Below, piece after piece: positions 51,229 through 59,327 of a stretch of DNA of 64,000 bases. Below the pieces are notes generated by a model that saw only the letters and a list, made by a program, of their open reading frames with translations, searched no databases and was not told where the DNA came from. This DNA comes from DRMV01 sp964386185. GTDB lineage: Bacteria; Chloroflexota; Anaerolineae; Anaerolineales; DRMV01. The stretch lies in contig CAYLRJ010000067.1 of NCBI GenBank assembly GCA_964386185.1, positions 5,573-69,572 of the forward strand, read 5' to 3'. Every line of letters begins with the position of its first letter. The first letter of the stretch is position 1. A program made the position numbers and the translations under genes.

Positions 51229-52019
51229 ACCTGGAGAAACTTTCCCCTCGCGACCGCCAACGTCTGGCGGCCTATCTGGATGGTGAACTCTCGCCGCGAG
51301 CGCGAGCGAGGGTGGCTCGCCGTGTGGCGCGAGACCCTGTTTGGCGGCAGGCTTTGGAAGAAATGCAAGCCCTCAAAGCCGCCTTGCAGGCGTTGCCGCG
51401 CCCCAAAGCCCCGCGTAATTTTACGCTGACCGAGGCCCAGGCGCAGGCGGTGGCGAAGCGCGCGGATCGCCGTCGGGGCGCACAGAGGGCGCTGGCGTAT
51501 CGTTGGGCAAGCGCAGTGGCTGTGGTGTTGTTGATGTTTGTGATGGTTGGAAGTTGGATGACCGCCCACCTGGCCACTGGCGCGGCAGTGCCCAAGCATT
51601 ATGCCGAGCTTCGGCCGGCAAGGGCTTCTGCAGAAGTTGAGGCGCTCTCGCCTGTGGAGCCTGAAGCCGACCAACTGGCCGAGGCCGGCCAGCCAACGCC
51701 CGAGCCTTCGCAGGAGGCCGCCGAGGCGCCGCAAATCTTTTCGGCTGCCGCGCCGCCCGTAACGCCAACCCCGCTTCCTGCCGGGGCAACCGGCACGGCC
51801 GAGAAAGCCGCCCCCTCACCCCCCACCTCGCAACCGACCTCCACTGCCTGCAGCACCCCTCGCTACGCAGCCGCGGCGCCTGAAACCAACGCACTCCAGC
51901 CTGCCCTCCCTGAAGACCAAAGGCTGTGGCGTTGGCCGTGGGGCCTGCTGGAAGGGCTGTTGGCTCTGGCCGCGGTGGGCTTTGCAGTGGCGGGTTTTTG
52001 GCTCGCTCGGCGGCCTTGA
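51225..52019 (+). CDS. Putative anti-sigma factor, transmembrane
   Basis: 264 residues, 4-nt overlap with the ECF gene. The N-terminus (RQRLAAYLDGELSPRARARV, then VWRQALEEMQALKAALQALP) has the helical anti-sigma pattern but lacks the HxxxCxxC zinc motif of ZAS proteins. One TM helix lies at about 88-112, then an Ala/Pro/Thr-rich extracytoplasmic region and a second hydrophobic helix at the C-terminus (LLEGLLALAAVGFAVAGFWL). The role is inferred from position and topology. Confidence 0.75.
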   Translation: MNLEKLSPRDRQRLAAYLDGELSPRARARVARRVARDPVWRQALEEMQALKAALQALPRPKAPRNFTLTEAQAQAVAKRADRRRGAQRALAYRWASAVAVVLLMFVMVGSWMTAHLATGAAVPKHYAELRPARASAEVEALSPVEPEADQLAEAGQPTPEPSQEAAEAPQIFSAAAPPVTPTPLPAGATGTAEKAAPSPPTSQPTSTACSTPRYAAAAPETNALQPALPEDQRLWRWPWGLLEGLLALAAVGFAVAGFWLARRP

Positions 52020-52144
52020 GGTCGCCTTTGGAGGGGGTGAGTTTTTAAAAGGCGGGCTCTCAGCCCTGGAAAACTGGATTTAAAGTTAGGGTCACGCGCG
52101 CCCGCGCGCATGCTTAGCCAACCACCGCGCGCGGCTACCCCCAT

Positions 52145-52221
52145 TGGGGGGTTAAGAAAGTGCCCCAACACCTGGGGGGTGTAAGGCTTTTCGGATAGCC
52201 TATCCCAGATATGGGGGGTGT
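52145..52221 (+). repeat. Three TGGGGGGT(GT) repeats
   Basis: TGGGGGGTT at 52145-52153 and TGGGGGGTGT at 52173-52182 and 52212-52221. The starts are 28 and 39 bp apart. They could be protein-binding sites or G-quadruplex-prone runs. Confidence 0.6.
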
Positions 52222-52251
52222 TTGCAGGGCCTGCCCATCCAGAGGCGAACA

Positions 52252-52354
52252 CGAATTCTAAGAACGCCGAGCCGAAGCGGCGCGTCCGCGGCGAATCTTT
52301 AAAAAATTCGGCCTGGAGCGAATTCTTAAAAAATTCAAAGTTTTTAAGAATTCG
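52252..52354. repeat. CGAATTCTTAAAAA-type repeats with a 14-bp perfect inverted pair
   Basis: 52319-52332 and 52341-52354 form a perfect 14-bp inverted repeat with an 8-nt loop. A 19-bp unit at 52291-52309 recurs at 52318-52336 with two changes. A shorter related unit (CGAATTCTAAGAA) starts at 52252. The block is strikingly A/T-rich for this genome. Confidence 0.8.
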
Positions 52355-52543
52355 TAGGTTTCGGGTATTGCCAAGGGATGCCGAGGCGTGTAGAATACCA
52401 CACACAGCAAGGGGGTGCGAGCAATCGAAGAAGTTTGACAGGTGCAAACCTGAATTGCAAGCAGTTTGTTTATTCGCCGCGGCAAGCGACCATCGGCGTT
52501 TGCCCCTATGGGGGCGTAGCATGTTCGGTGCGAGGAGGCAAGC

Positions 52544-53965
52544 GTGGAACAACAAGCCACAACGCAAGTTTGGCAGTCCGTTTTGGGGCAACTTCAGATG
52601 GAGATGCCCAAAGCAGCCTTTGACACGTGGGTGCGCGACACACAAGTCGTGGGGTTAGAAGACGACACGCTGGTGGTAGGCGTGCAAAACGCCTACGCGC
52701 GCGACTGGCTGGAAAGCCGCTTGCGGAGCACCGTGCGGCGCAAGTTGGTGGGGTTGATGGCGCGGCCGGTGGATGTGCGATTTGTGGTTTGGTCTGGGCA
52801 AGGCGAAGGGAACGGCAACGGTCACGGGGCTCAATCGGCGGCCGAGAGCCCGGCCGACGCCGCGGCCGAGGCGCCTTCCCCAACAGCAGAAGCGCCCGCG
52901 GCTTCCCCCCCGACGCCGGCGCTCCACGCCCAAGATGCCTCGCTCAACCCTCGCTACACCTTCGACAACTTTGTGGTGGGCTCCAGCAATCGCTTGGCCC
53001 ACGCAGCCAGCCTGGCCGTGGCCGAAAACCCGGCCAAGGCCTACAACCCCCTCTTCCTCTACGGCGGGGTGGGCTTGGGCAAAACCCACCTGTTACACGC
53101 CATTGGAAACGCCTGCGTCGCCCAAGGGCTGGTGGTGCGCTACGTCTCTTCAGAAGAATTCACCAACGACCTCATCAACGCCATCCGAACCCACAACACA
53201 GAAGCCTTTCGCGAAAAATACCGCAAAGTTGATGTATTGCTCATTGACGACATCCAATTCATCGCGGGCAAAGAATCCACCCAAGAGGAATTTTTCCACA
53301 CCTTCAACACCCTGCATGGCCAAAACAAACAAATCGTCATCACCTCGGACCGCCCCCCCAAAGCCTTGGTGACCCTGGAAGAACGCCTGCGCTCTCGCTT
53401 TGAATGGGGGCTGACGGCCGACATCCAACCCCCGGATTTTGAAACCCGCGTGGCCATCCTGCGGTTCAAAGCCGAACAGGCCGGTCGGCAAGTGCCCAAC
53501 GAAATTTTGGAAACCATCGCGCGGTATATGCAATCCAACATTCGGGAGTTGGAAGGCGCGCTGACGCGCGTCTTGGCCTATGCAGACCTGCGGGGCATGC
53601 CGCTGACCACCGATTTGGTGGAAGCCGCCCTGGCCGACATGCTCCCGCGGCGGCAAGCCATCGAGCCCGAGCAAATCATCAATCTGGTGGCCGAAGCCTT
53701 TGGCGTGAGCGTGGAACGCCTGCGGAGCAAGAGCCGCTCTCACAAAGTAGCCTTGCCTCGCCAGGTGGCGATGTATCTGCTGCGGGAAGACGCCAAACTC
53801 TCCCTGCCGCAAATCGGCGAACTGTTGGGCGGCCGAGACCATACCACGGTCAAGTATGGCTATGAAAAAATCGCCGACCAAATCGAAAGCGACGAACGCC
53901 TGCGCCGCCAAGTGCTTGCATTGCGGGAACGCCTCTATCGGCAAAGCCCGGCGTTGGCGGTTTGA
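52544..53965 (+). CDS. dnaA: Chromosomal replication initiator DnaA
   Basis: 473 residues. Domain I (about 1-85) begins QVWQSVLGQLQMEMPKAAFD; a Pro/Ala-rich domain II (about 85-135) follows. The AAA+ domain has Walker A GGVGLGKTHLLHAI (about 175) and Walker B VLLIDDIQFIAGK (about 230). The DNA-binding domain IV shows LPRQVAMYLLREDAKLSLPQ and GGRDHTTVKYGYEKI. Start is GTG 52544 with GAGGAGG upstream. dnaN does not follow and gyrB is about 30 kb away, so the classical dnaA-dnaN-gyrB cluster is broken up. Confidence 0.96.
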   Translation: MEQQATTQVWQSVLGQLQMEMPKAAFDTWVRDTQVVGLEDDTLVVGVQNAYARDWLESRLRSTVRRKLVGLMARPVDVRFVVWSGQGEGNGNGHGAQSAAESPADAAAEAPSPTAEAPAASPPTPALHAQDASLNPRYTFDNFVVGSSNRLAHAASLAVAENPAKAYNPLFLYGGVGLGKTHLLHAIGNACVAQGLVVRYVSSEEFTNDLINAIRTHNTEAFREKYRKVDVLLIDDIQFIAGKESTQEEFFHTFNTLHGQNKQIVITSDRPPKALVTLEERLRSRFEWGLTADIQPPDFETRVAILRFKAEQAGRQVPNEILETIARYMQSNIRELEGALTRVLAYADLRGMPLTTDLVEAALADMLPRRQAIEPEQIINLVAEAFGVSVERLRSKSRSHKVALPRQVAMYLLREDAKLSLPQIGELLGGRDHTTVKYGYEKIADQIESDERLRRQVLALRERLYRQSPALAV

Positions 53966-53985
53966 AGAGCAGCATAAGGTTTTGG

Positions 53986-54020
53986 AAGCCGCCCCGCCGG
54001 AAGGTGGGGCGGCTTTTTTT
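53986..54020 (+). terminator. Strong rho-independent terminator after dnaA
   Basis: GCCGCCCC (53988-53995) and GGGGCGGC (54006-54013), extended by flanking AA/TT, with a 10-nt loop, then seven T (54014-54020). Confidence 0.9.
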
Positions 54021-54202
54021 ATCCTCACCGTGACTCATTCACCACAGCCGAGAGCAACCATAGGCCAAACCCTGCTTCCGCCCCACCATCCAAAGCGGCC
54101 GAGCCGAAAAAGCAACACCGCGGCGGCCAAAGGCCGAAAGGTCAAATTTTTGCTGTGGATTTATGTAGATTCTCCAAAGAATTGCAATTTTGGCTGGGTT
54201 TC

Positions 54203-54230
54203 TTGACATCTGGAATGCCTGCACTATAAT
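54203..54230 (+). promoter_or_regulatory. Consensus sigma-70 promoter of the peptide importer operon
   Basis: TTGACA (54203-54208) and TATAAT (54225-54230), 16-nt spacer: the most perfect promoter in the window. Predicted start near 54237, leader of about 118 nt. Confidence 0.85.
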
Positions 54231-54285
54231 TGCCCCAAATTCTCATGGGGCGCACATCTCACCGCAAAAAAGGAGGTGGTGGCCC

Positions 54286-54342
54286 TTGAAAATTCCGTTG
54301 CCGGTTCGTCCATTGTTCTCCCGTTTCAACCAAAAGTTTTAA
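54286..54342 (+). CDS. Possible 18-codon leader peptide before the binding-protein gene
   Basis: TTG start 9 nt after AGGAGG (54271-54276), coding for M(L)KIPLPVRPLFSRFNQKF and a TAA at 54340-54342 that overlaps the AAGGAGG of the next gene. The peptide is basic and Pro-rich. The strong ribosome-binding site in the leader has no other evident user, but TTG starts are rare and GTGs at 54276 and 54279 are too close to the site, so this remains tentative. Confidence 0.35.
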   Translation: MKIPLPVRPLFSRFNQKF

Positions 54343-54354
54343 GGAGGAGAAGGT

Positions 54355-55998
54355 ATGACAAAGCGCAAGATCTTTTTCGTTGTGCTGGCGCTGGCCGTTG
54401 TGCTGGCGCTGGGGCTGACGGCGTGCCAAAAGGCAACGCCTGCCCCCACCCAGGCGCCGGCCGGTGAAGCCACCCAGGCGCCTGCGGAAGCCACCCAGGC
54501 GCCGGCCGAGGCGACCGAAGCCCCCACCGAGGCCCCCGCGCAATCGGCAGGCCCCATCATCATCGGCACCACCGACAAGGTCACCGACCTTGACCCGGCG
54601 AACGCCTACGACTTCCACACGTGGGAAATCTTCCATAACACCATGGACACCCTGCTGCACTACAAGCCGGGTACCACCGACTTGGAGCCTGGGCTGGCCG
54701 AATCCTACGACGTCAGCGACGATGGGCTGGAATACACCTTCCATCTCCGCAAAGGCTTGAAGTTCAACGATGGCACCCCCTTCAACGCCGAAGCGGTGAA
54801 ATGGTCCATTGACCGGGTCTTCAAGATCCAGGGCGACCCCAACTGGCTGGTCACTTCCTTTGTGGACCACGTCGAAGTGGTGGACGACTACACCGTGAAG
54901 TTCGTCCTCAAGAAAGCGGTCAACTACTTCCCGCTGTTGGTGGCGACCTACCCCTACGCCCCGGTCAGCCCCAACTGCTACCCGGCTGACCAAATTGCCT
55001 CTGACAGCACCTGCGGCGGCATTGGCCCCTACAAGATTGACAAATGGGTGCGCGATGTCGAGATGGACTTGGTCGCCAACCCCAATTGGTACGGCGAACC
55101 GCCTAAGACCAGCCAAATCATCATCAAATACTTCGCCGATGCAACCACCATGCGCTTGGCGCTGGAAAACGGCGAAATTGACGTGGCCACCAAGAGCCTC
55201 AACCCCACCGACTACGCGGACCTGAAAAACAACCCCGACATCCAGGTGGTGGAAGGCCCTGGCGCGCAAATCCGCTACATCGTCTTCAACGTCGATATGC
55301 CGCCGTTTGACAACAAACTGGTGCGCCAGGCGATTTCCTACGCGGTGGACCGCCAAGCCATCGTAGACAAAGCCTTCCAGGGCACCCATGAGCCGCTCTA
55401 CTCCATGGTGCCGATGGGCATGTGGAGCCACATTGACGCCTTCCCCAAGCGCGATCTGGAAAAGGCCAAACAACTGCTTCAGGAAGCGGGCTACAGCGAA
55501 GACAACCCCATGGAAATTGACCTCTGGTGGACCCCCACCCACTACGGCGACACCGAATCTGACGTCGCTTCTCTGGTCAAGGCCGCGCTGGAAGAGACCG
55601 GCATGATCAAGGTCAACCTCCAGAGCGCAGAATGGGCCACCTACACCGAGCAATTTGGCTCGATGGGGATGTTCCTCTTGGGTTGGTATCCTGACTACAT
55701 TGACCCCGACAACTACACGTACCCCTTCGCCGCGTCCGATGCTTCGGATGACATCGGCTGCAATTACTCCTCGCCGAAGATGGACGAACTCTTCCAAGAG
55801 GAACAGAGCGCGACCGACCTGCGTGGTGAGGCGCGCAAGCAGGTCTTCGAAGAAATCCAGAAACTCTGGGCCGAAGACGTGCCCACCCTGCCGCTCACCC
55901 AGGGCAAACTGATGGTGGCGGCTCGCAAGAACATCAGCGGCATCGTGCTCGATCCGGTGATGCTCAACCACTACTTCTTGCTGGAAAAGACCAAGTAA
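54355..55998 (+). CDS. Peptide/oligopeptide ABC importer, substrate-binding lipoprotein (family 5)
   Basis: 547 residues. The signal peptide ends ALGLTAC (lipobox). A repetitive Ala/Pro/Glu/Thr linker (about 25-62; APAEATQAPAEATEAP) tethers the family 5 SBP fold: ESYDVSDDGLEYTFHLRKGL, NGEIDVATK-like segments and VRQAISYAVDRQAIVDKAF are typical of DppA/OppA. Ligand likely peptides; nickel or sugars are also transported by this family. AAGGAGGAGAAGG precedes the ATG. A strong terminator follows, so the binding protein is probably made in excess over the permease. Confidence 0.93.
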   Translation: MTKRKIFFVVLALAVVLALGLTACQKATPAPTQAPAGEATQAPAEATQAPAEATEAPTEAPAQSAGPIIIGTTDKVTDLDPANAYDFHTWEIFHNTMDTLLHYKPGTTDLEPGLAESYDVSDDGLEYTFHLRKGLKFNDGTPFNAEAVKWSIDRVFKIQGDPNWLVTSFVDHVEVVDDYTVKFVLKKAVNYFPLLVATYPYAPVSPNCYPADQIASDSTCGGIGPYKIDKWVRDVEMDLVANPNWYGEPPKTSQIIIKYFADATTMRLALENGEIDVATKSLNPTDYADLKNNPDIQVVEGPGAQIRYIVFNVDMPPFDNKLVRQAISYAVDRQAIVDKAFQGTHEPLYSMVPMGMWSHIDAFPKRDLEKAKQLLQEAGYSEDNPMEIDLWWTPTHYGDTESDVASLVKAALEETGMIKVNLQSAEWATYTEQFGSMGMFLLGWYPDYIDPDNYTYPFAASDASDDIGCNYSSPKMDELFQEEQSATDLRGEARKQVFEEIQKLWAEDVPTLPLTQGKLMVAARKNISGIVLDPVMLNHYFLLEKTK

Positions 55999-56015
55999 TT
56001 TGCGGTCTCCAACGC

Positions 56016-56057
56016 GGGGAGAGGAGGCTTGACCGTCTCCTCTCCCCCGGTTTTTTT
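56016..56057 (+). terminator. Intra-operon terminator between binding-protein and permease genes
   Basis: A perfect 11-bp stem (56016-56026 with 56037-56047, 10-nt loop) is followed by CGG and seven T (56051-56057). No new promoter is visible before the permease gene at 56100, so read-through would supply the rest of the operon. Confidence 0.85.
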
Positions 56058-56099
56058 GCTTTGTCCGTCGTTGTTTTTCCCCCTTTTGGGTAAACGCCT

Positions 56100-57119
56100 A
56101 TGCGCTCTCTTGGCCGCTATCTCTTCATGCGCACCTTGTTGACCATCCCGATGATTTTCGTGTTGGTCACGATGGTGTTTATCATCCTTCGGGTGATGCC
56201 GGGCGACCCTGTGAAATCGTCCATTCGTCCAGGCGCACCCCAGGAATACATTGATGAAATTCGGCACAGCTTGGGGTTGGATAAGCCGCTGTACGTCCAA
56301 TATGGCGAGTATCTGTGGGATTTATTGCACTTTGATTTGGGCACCACCCTGAGCCCGGTGCGGGGTCAGTCGGTGGCCGAGCAAATTTGGGACCACTTCC
56401 CCGCGACGTTAGAGCTCTCACTGGCAGCCATGTTGGTCACCGCGGTGGTGGGCATTGGGCTGGGCGCGTATGCAGCCCATCACCGACGCTCGTTAGCCGA
56501 TTATTCTTTGCGTTTGTATGGCATTGTGATTTATGCGATTCCGGTGTTTTGGTTGGGGTTGATGTTTCAATTGGTGTTTGGGGTGTGGCTGGGGTGGCTT
56601 CCCATTGCCGGGCGCATCAGCAGTTTGGCGGCTGCGCCCGAGCACATTACCGGCCTCTACACCGTGGATAGCATCTTGACCCACAATTGGGCAGCCCTCA
56701 AAGATAGCGTGCTCCATTTGATTATGCCCGCGATGACCTTGGGCCTCTACCTTTCGGGGGTGTTTGTGCGGTTGACCCGTTCAAATATGTTGCAAGTGCT
56801 CAAAATGGACTTTGTGACCGCGGCGCGCGCCCGGGGCATTCCCGAGCGAACGGTGGTTTATCGCCATGCGTTGAAAAACGCGCTCATTCCCATCATCACG
56901 ATGTTGGGTTTGCAGTTCGCGCTGTTGTTGGCCGGCGCGGTGCTGACCGAGAGCACGTTCTCGTGGCCGGGGCTGGGCCGTTTTTTGGTGGAACGCATCA
57001 CCTACCGAGACTTCCCTTCTATTCAGGGGACGGTCGTGGTCTTTGCCCTGTTGGTCGCCAGCGTGAGCCTGTTGGTGGACGTCCTCTACGCTTGGATTGA
57101 CCCCCGTATTCGTTACTGA
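56100..57119 (+). CDS. Peptide ABC importer permease, DppB-like
   Basis: 339 residues with six TM segments: RTLLTIPMIFVLVTMVFIIL at the N-terminus, then the BPD_transp_1 domain (about 95-335). The EAA loop is ARARGIPERTVVYRHALKNA. It forms the channel with the next gene's product. The start ATG at 56100 has only a weak GGG-type ribosome-binding site, in keeping with lower expression after the terminator. Confidence 0.93.
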   Translation: MRSLGRYLFMRTLLTIPMIFVLVTMVFIILRVMPGDPVKSSIRPGAPQEYIDEIRHSLGLDKPLYVQYGEYLWDLLHFDLGTTLSPVRGQSVAEQIWDHFPATLELSLAAMLVTAVVGIGLGAYAAHHRRSLADYSLRLYGIVIYAIPVFWLGLMFQLVFGVWLGWLPIAGRISSLAAAPEHITGLYTVDSILTHNWAALKDSVLHLIMPAMTLGLYLSGVFVRLTRSNMLQVLKMDFVTAARARGIPERTVVYRHALKNALIPIITMLGLQFALLLAGAVLTESTFSWPGLGRFLVERITYRDFPSIQGTVVVFALLVASVSLLVDVLYAWIDPRIRY

Positions 57120-57126
57120 GCCGACC

Positions 57127-58284
57127 ATGAAAACCAACGAGAAGACGAAAAAATTTGCAGAAGAGCCCACCAGTGTGCTGGGGCGCTTGTTGCGAGGTGC
57201 ATCCTGGTATGGCGCAGAATGGTATTGGACCATGACCGGCGCGGTGATTTTGGCGGTCATTATCTTGGTCACCATTTTTGCGCCTGTGTTGAGCCCTTAT
57301 GACCCCATCGTCACCGTCGGTGGGCCGTTCGAGCGCCCGGGGGGTGGGCAGGTTGTGCTCTTGGCCCCGAAAAACAGTGGCATCACCTCGCCTGAGGGGC
57401 TGAAGGTAGCGGTCTATTACAACACCACGGCCTCAGTGGTCGCCGAAGATTACGGCATGACCCCGCGCCCCTACCAAGTGGACAAAGACTTGTTTGAAAA
57501 AGTGCGCGCGGGAGAAGCCCAAGCCGTTTTGATTTCGGCCCGCAAAGCCGCGGAAGCCCTCCAAGCCAACCCCGATTTCGTGCAAATTGGCCAGCCCTTT
57601 GGCCCGCGCTTTTGGCTGGGCACCGACAACCTGGGCCGCGACATCCTGAGCCGCCTCATTTGGGGCGCTCGGGCGGTGTTGGCGGTGGCGATCCTTTCTG
57701 CTTTGTTCTCCGCTGCCATTGGCATCCCCCTGGGGTTGCTTTCGGGGTTCTTCGGCGGCTGGATGGATCGGGTGCTTTCCTTGGTGATGGATAGCATCTA
57801 CTCCTTCCCGGGCTTGATTTTGGCCATCGCAGTGGCTGCCATGTTGGGCACTGGCGTCATCAACATCGCCATCGCCATTTCGGTGGTGTATATCCCCACT
57901 TATTTCCGCATGACCCGTTCCCAGGTGCTTTCCATCAAAGAAGAGCTCTACGTCGAAGCCGCCCGAGCCTTAGGGGCCAAACAGCGTGAAATTTTGGGAA
58001 TGTACATCTTCCCCAACGTGGTGCCCACCCTGGTGGTGGTCTTTAGCCTCAACGTGGCCGACGCCATCCTCACCGAAGCCGGCTTGGCCTTTTTGGGGTT
58101 GGGGCTTCAGCCGCCCACCCCCGATTGGGGCTTTGACCTCAACAAAGGGAAAGCCTACCTGCCCCGGGGTTATTGGTGGCCAATCACTTTCCCCGGCTTG
58201 ATGATTACCCTGGTCGCCCTTGGTTTTAGCCTCTTGGGCGAAGGCTTGGGTGAAATTCTCAACCCTCGGCTGACCGAAGAGTGA
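57127..58284 (+). CDS. Peptide ABC importer permease, DppC-like, with extracytoplasmic insertion
   Basis: 385 residues, longer than the usual 280-310. TM1 (about 35-55) and the SPYDP motif are normal, and LGTDNLGRDILSRLIWGAR starts the conserved domain at about 164. Between them, residues about 66-158 (57322-57601) are extra: GLKVAVYYNTTASVVAEDYG, VRAGEAQAVLISARKAAEAL and NPDFVQIGQPFG look like one lobe of a family 3 substrate-binding protein. The EAA loop ARALGAKQREILGMYIFPNV is intact. The ATG at 57127 is 8 nt after the dppB-like stop; there is no clear ribosome-binding site. Confidence 0.9.
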   Translation: MKTNEKTKKFAEEPTSVLGRLLRGASWYGAEWYWTMTGAVILAVIILVTIFAPVLSPYDPIVTVGGPFERPGGGQVVLLAPKNSGITSPEGLKVAVYYNTTASVVAEDYGMTPRPYQVDKDLFEKVRAGEAQAVLISARKAAEALQANPDFVQIGQPFGPRFWLGTDNLGRDILSRLIWGARAVLAVAILSALFSAAIGIPLGLLSGFFGGWMDRVLSLVMDSIYSFPGLILAIAVAAMLGTGVINIAIAISVVYIPTYFRMTRSQVLSIKEELYVEAARALGAKQREILGMYIFPNVVPTLVVVFSLNVADAILTEAGLAFLGLGLQPPTPDWGFDLNKGKAYLPRGYWWPITFPGLMITLVALGFSLLGEGLGEILNPRLTEE

Positions 58285-58349
58285 AGCAGCCCGCGCAACC
58301 ACATGACCCCCAAAAGCCAAATTCCCTCCCCTCATTCATGGGAACGACA

Positions 58350-59327
58350 ATGACCGAACCTTTGCTGCAAGTCGAAAATTTGACCGTCACTTATGAGACC
58401 CGTCAAGGCCCCGTGCGCGCGGTGGATGACGTCAGTTTCACCCTCCGCCGCGGCGAAGTGTTGGGCCTGGTTGGCGAAAGCGGTTGTGGCAAATCAACCT
58501 TGGGGATGGCCCTGCTCCGCATGGTGCGCCCGCCCGGCAAAATCACCTCGGGGCGCATCCTCTTCCAGGGGCGAGATCTGCTGCAACTGTCGGAAAAGGA
58601 GATGCGCCAACTCCGAGGGCGGCACATCTCAATGGTTTTTCAAGACCCGATGACCTCCCTCAACCCTTTGCAGCGCATCGGCGACCATATCGTGGAGACC
58701 ATTCGGGTGCATGAGCCGCAGGTTTCCAGGAAAGAAGCCTGGGAACGAGCTGCGCAACTCATCCAGCGGCTGGGCATTTCGCCGGATCGTTTGAAAGACT
58801 ACCCCCACCAACTCTCCGGTGGGATGCGGCAGCGCATCATGATTGGCATTGGCCTGGCGCTCAACGCCGACCTCATCATTGCCGACGAGCCGACGACCAG
58901 TTTGGATGTCATCGTCGAAGCCCAATTCCTGGATTTGCTGCGCGAACTGCGTGACGAATTCAACCTCACCATGATCCTCATTACCCACAACATTGGGGTT
59001 GTGGCCGAGTTGGCAGACCGAGTGGCCGTGATGTATGCTGGTCGCATGGCCGAGATTGGGCCAGTGCATGGCATTTTTCATCAGACGCTTCATCCCTACA
59101 CCCGGGGGCTGTTGGCTTCGGTGCCGAGCATTCGGCTGGAAGACGGCCTGGAACTGGAAACCCTCTCAGGCGCGCCGCCGAGCCTGCTTTCGCCGCCTCA
59201 GGGATGCCGCTTTCATCCGCGTTGCCCGCAGGCCCGCCCCGTGTGCAGTGCAAAAGTGCCCCCGTGGAAGGAAGTCCAGCCTGGCCATAGCACCGCGTGT
59301 TGGCTGTACGCTGAGGAGGAAGCATGA
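58350..59327 (+). CDS. Peptide ABC importer ATPase, DppD-like
   Basis: 325 residues from MTEPLLQVENLTVTY. Walker A GESGCGKSTLG, signature LSGGMRQRI, Walker B LIIADEPTTSLD, H-loop ITHNIGVVAELAD, and the C-terminal oligopeptide-ATPase Cys motif CRFHPRCPQARPVC, which binds an iron-sulfur cluster in some homologues. In-frame starts at 58281 (GTG overlapping the preceding stop) and 58338 are possible; the choice is by homology. Confidence 0.92.
   Translation: MTEPLLQVENLTVTYETRQGPVRAVDDVSFTLRRGEVLGLVGESGCGKSTLGMALLRMVRPPGKITSGRILFQGRDLLQLSEKEMRQLRGRHISMVFQDPMTSLNPLQRIGDHIVETIRVHEPQVSRKEAWERAAQLIQRLGISPDRLKDYPHQLSGGMRQRIMIGIGLALNADLIIADEPTTSLDVIVEAQFLDLLRELRDEFNLTMILITHNIGVVAELADRVAVMYAGRMAEIGPVHGIFHQTLHPYTRGLLASVPSIRLEDGLELETLSGAPPSLLSPPQGCRFHPRCPQARPVCSAKVPPWKEVQPGHSTACWLYAEEEA

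Larger units (their letters stand above)
52020..52543. other. 524-bp non-coding region upstream of dnaA with repeats
   Basis: No gene recognised. It holds three G-run repeats (52145-52221), a small inverted repeat GGATAGCCTATCC (52192-52204 region), and an A/T-rich block (52290-52360) with repeated CGAATTCTTAAAAA-like units. Perfect DnaA boxes (TTATCCACA or its complement) are absent. It could be dnaA's control region or an origin component; evidence for an origin is weak. Confidence 0.5.
54021..54354. other. Intergenic region with the importer operon promoter and leader
   Basis: 334 nt. Apart from the promoter (54203-54230), a possible 18-codon leader ORF (54286-54342) and one imperfect DnaA-box-like 9-mer (54154-54162), I see nothing distinct. 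Confidence 0.5.

Noticed and set aside
54154..54162. TGTGGATTT as a DnaA box marking an origin downstream of dnaA
   Set aside because: It is a single imperfect match (7 of 9) with no cluster of boxes or A/T-rich unwinding region beside it.
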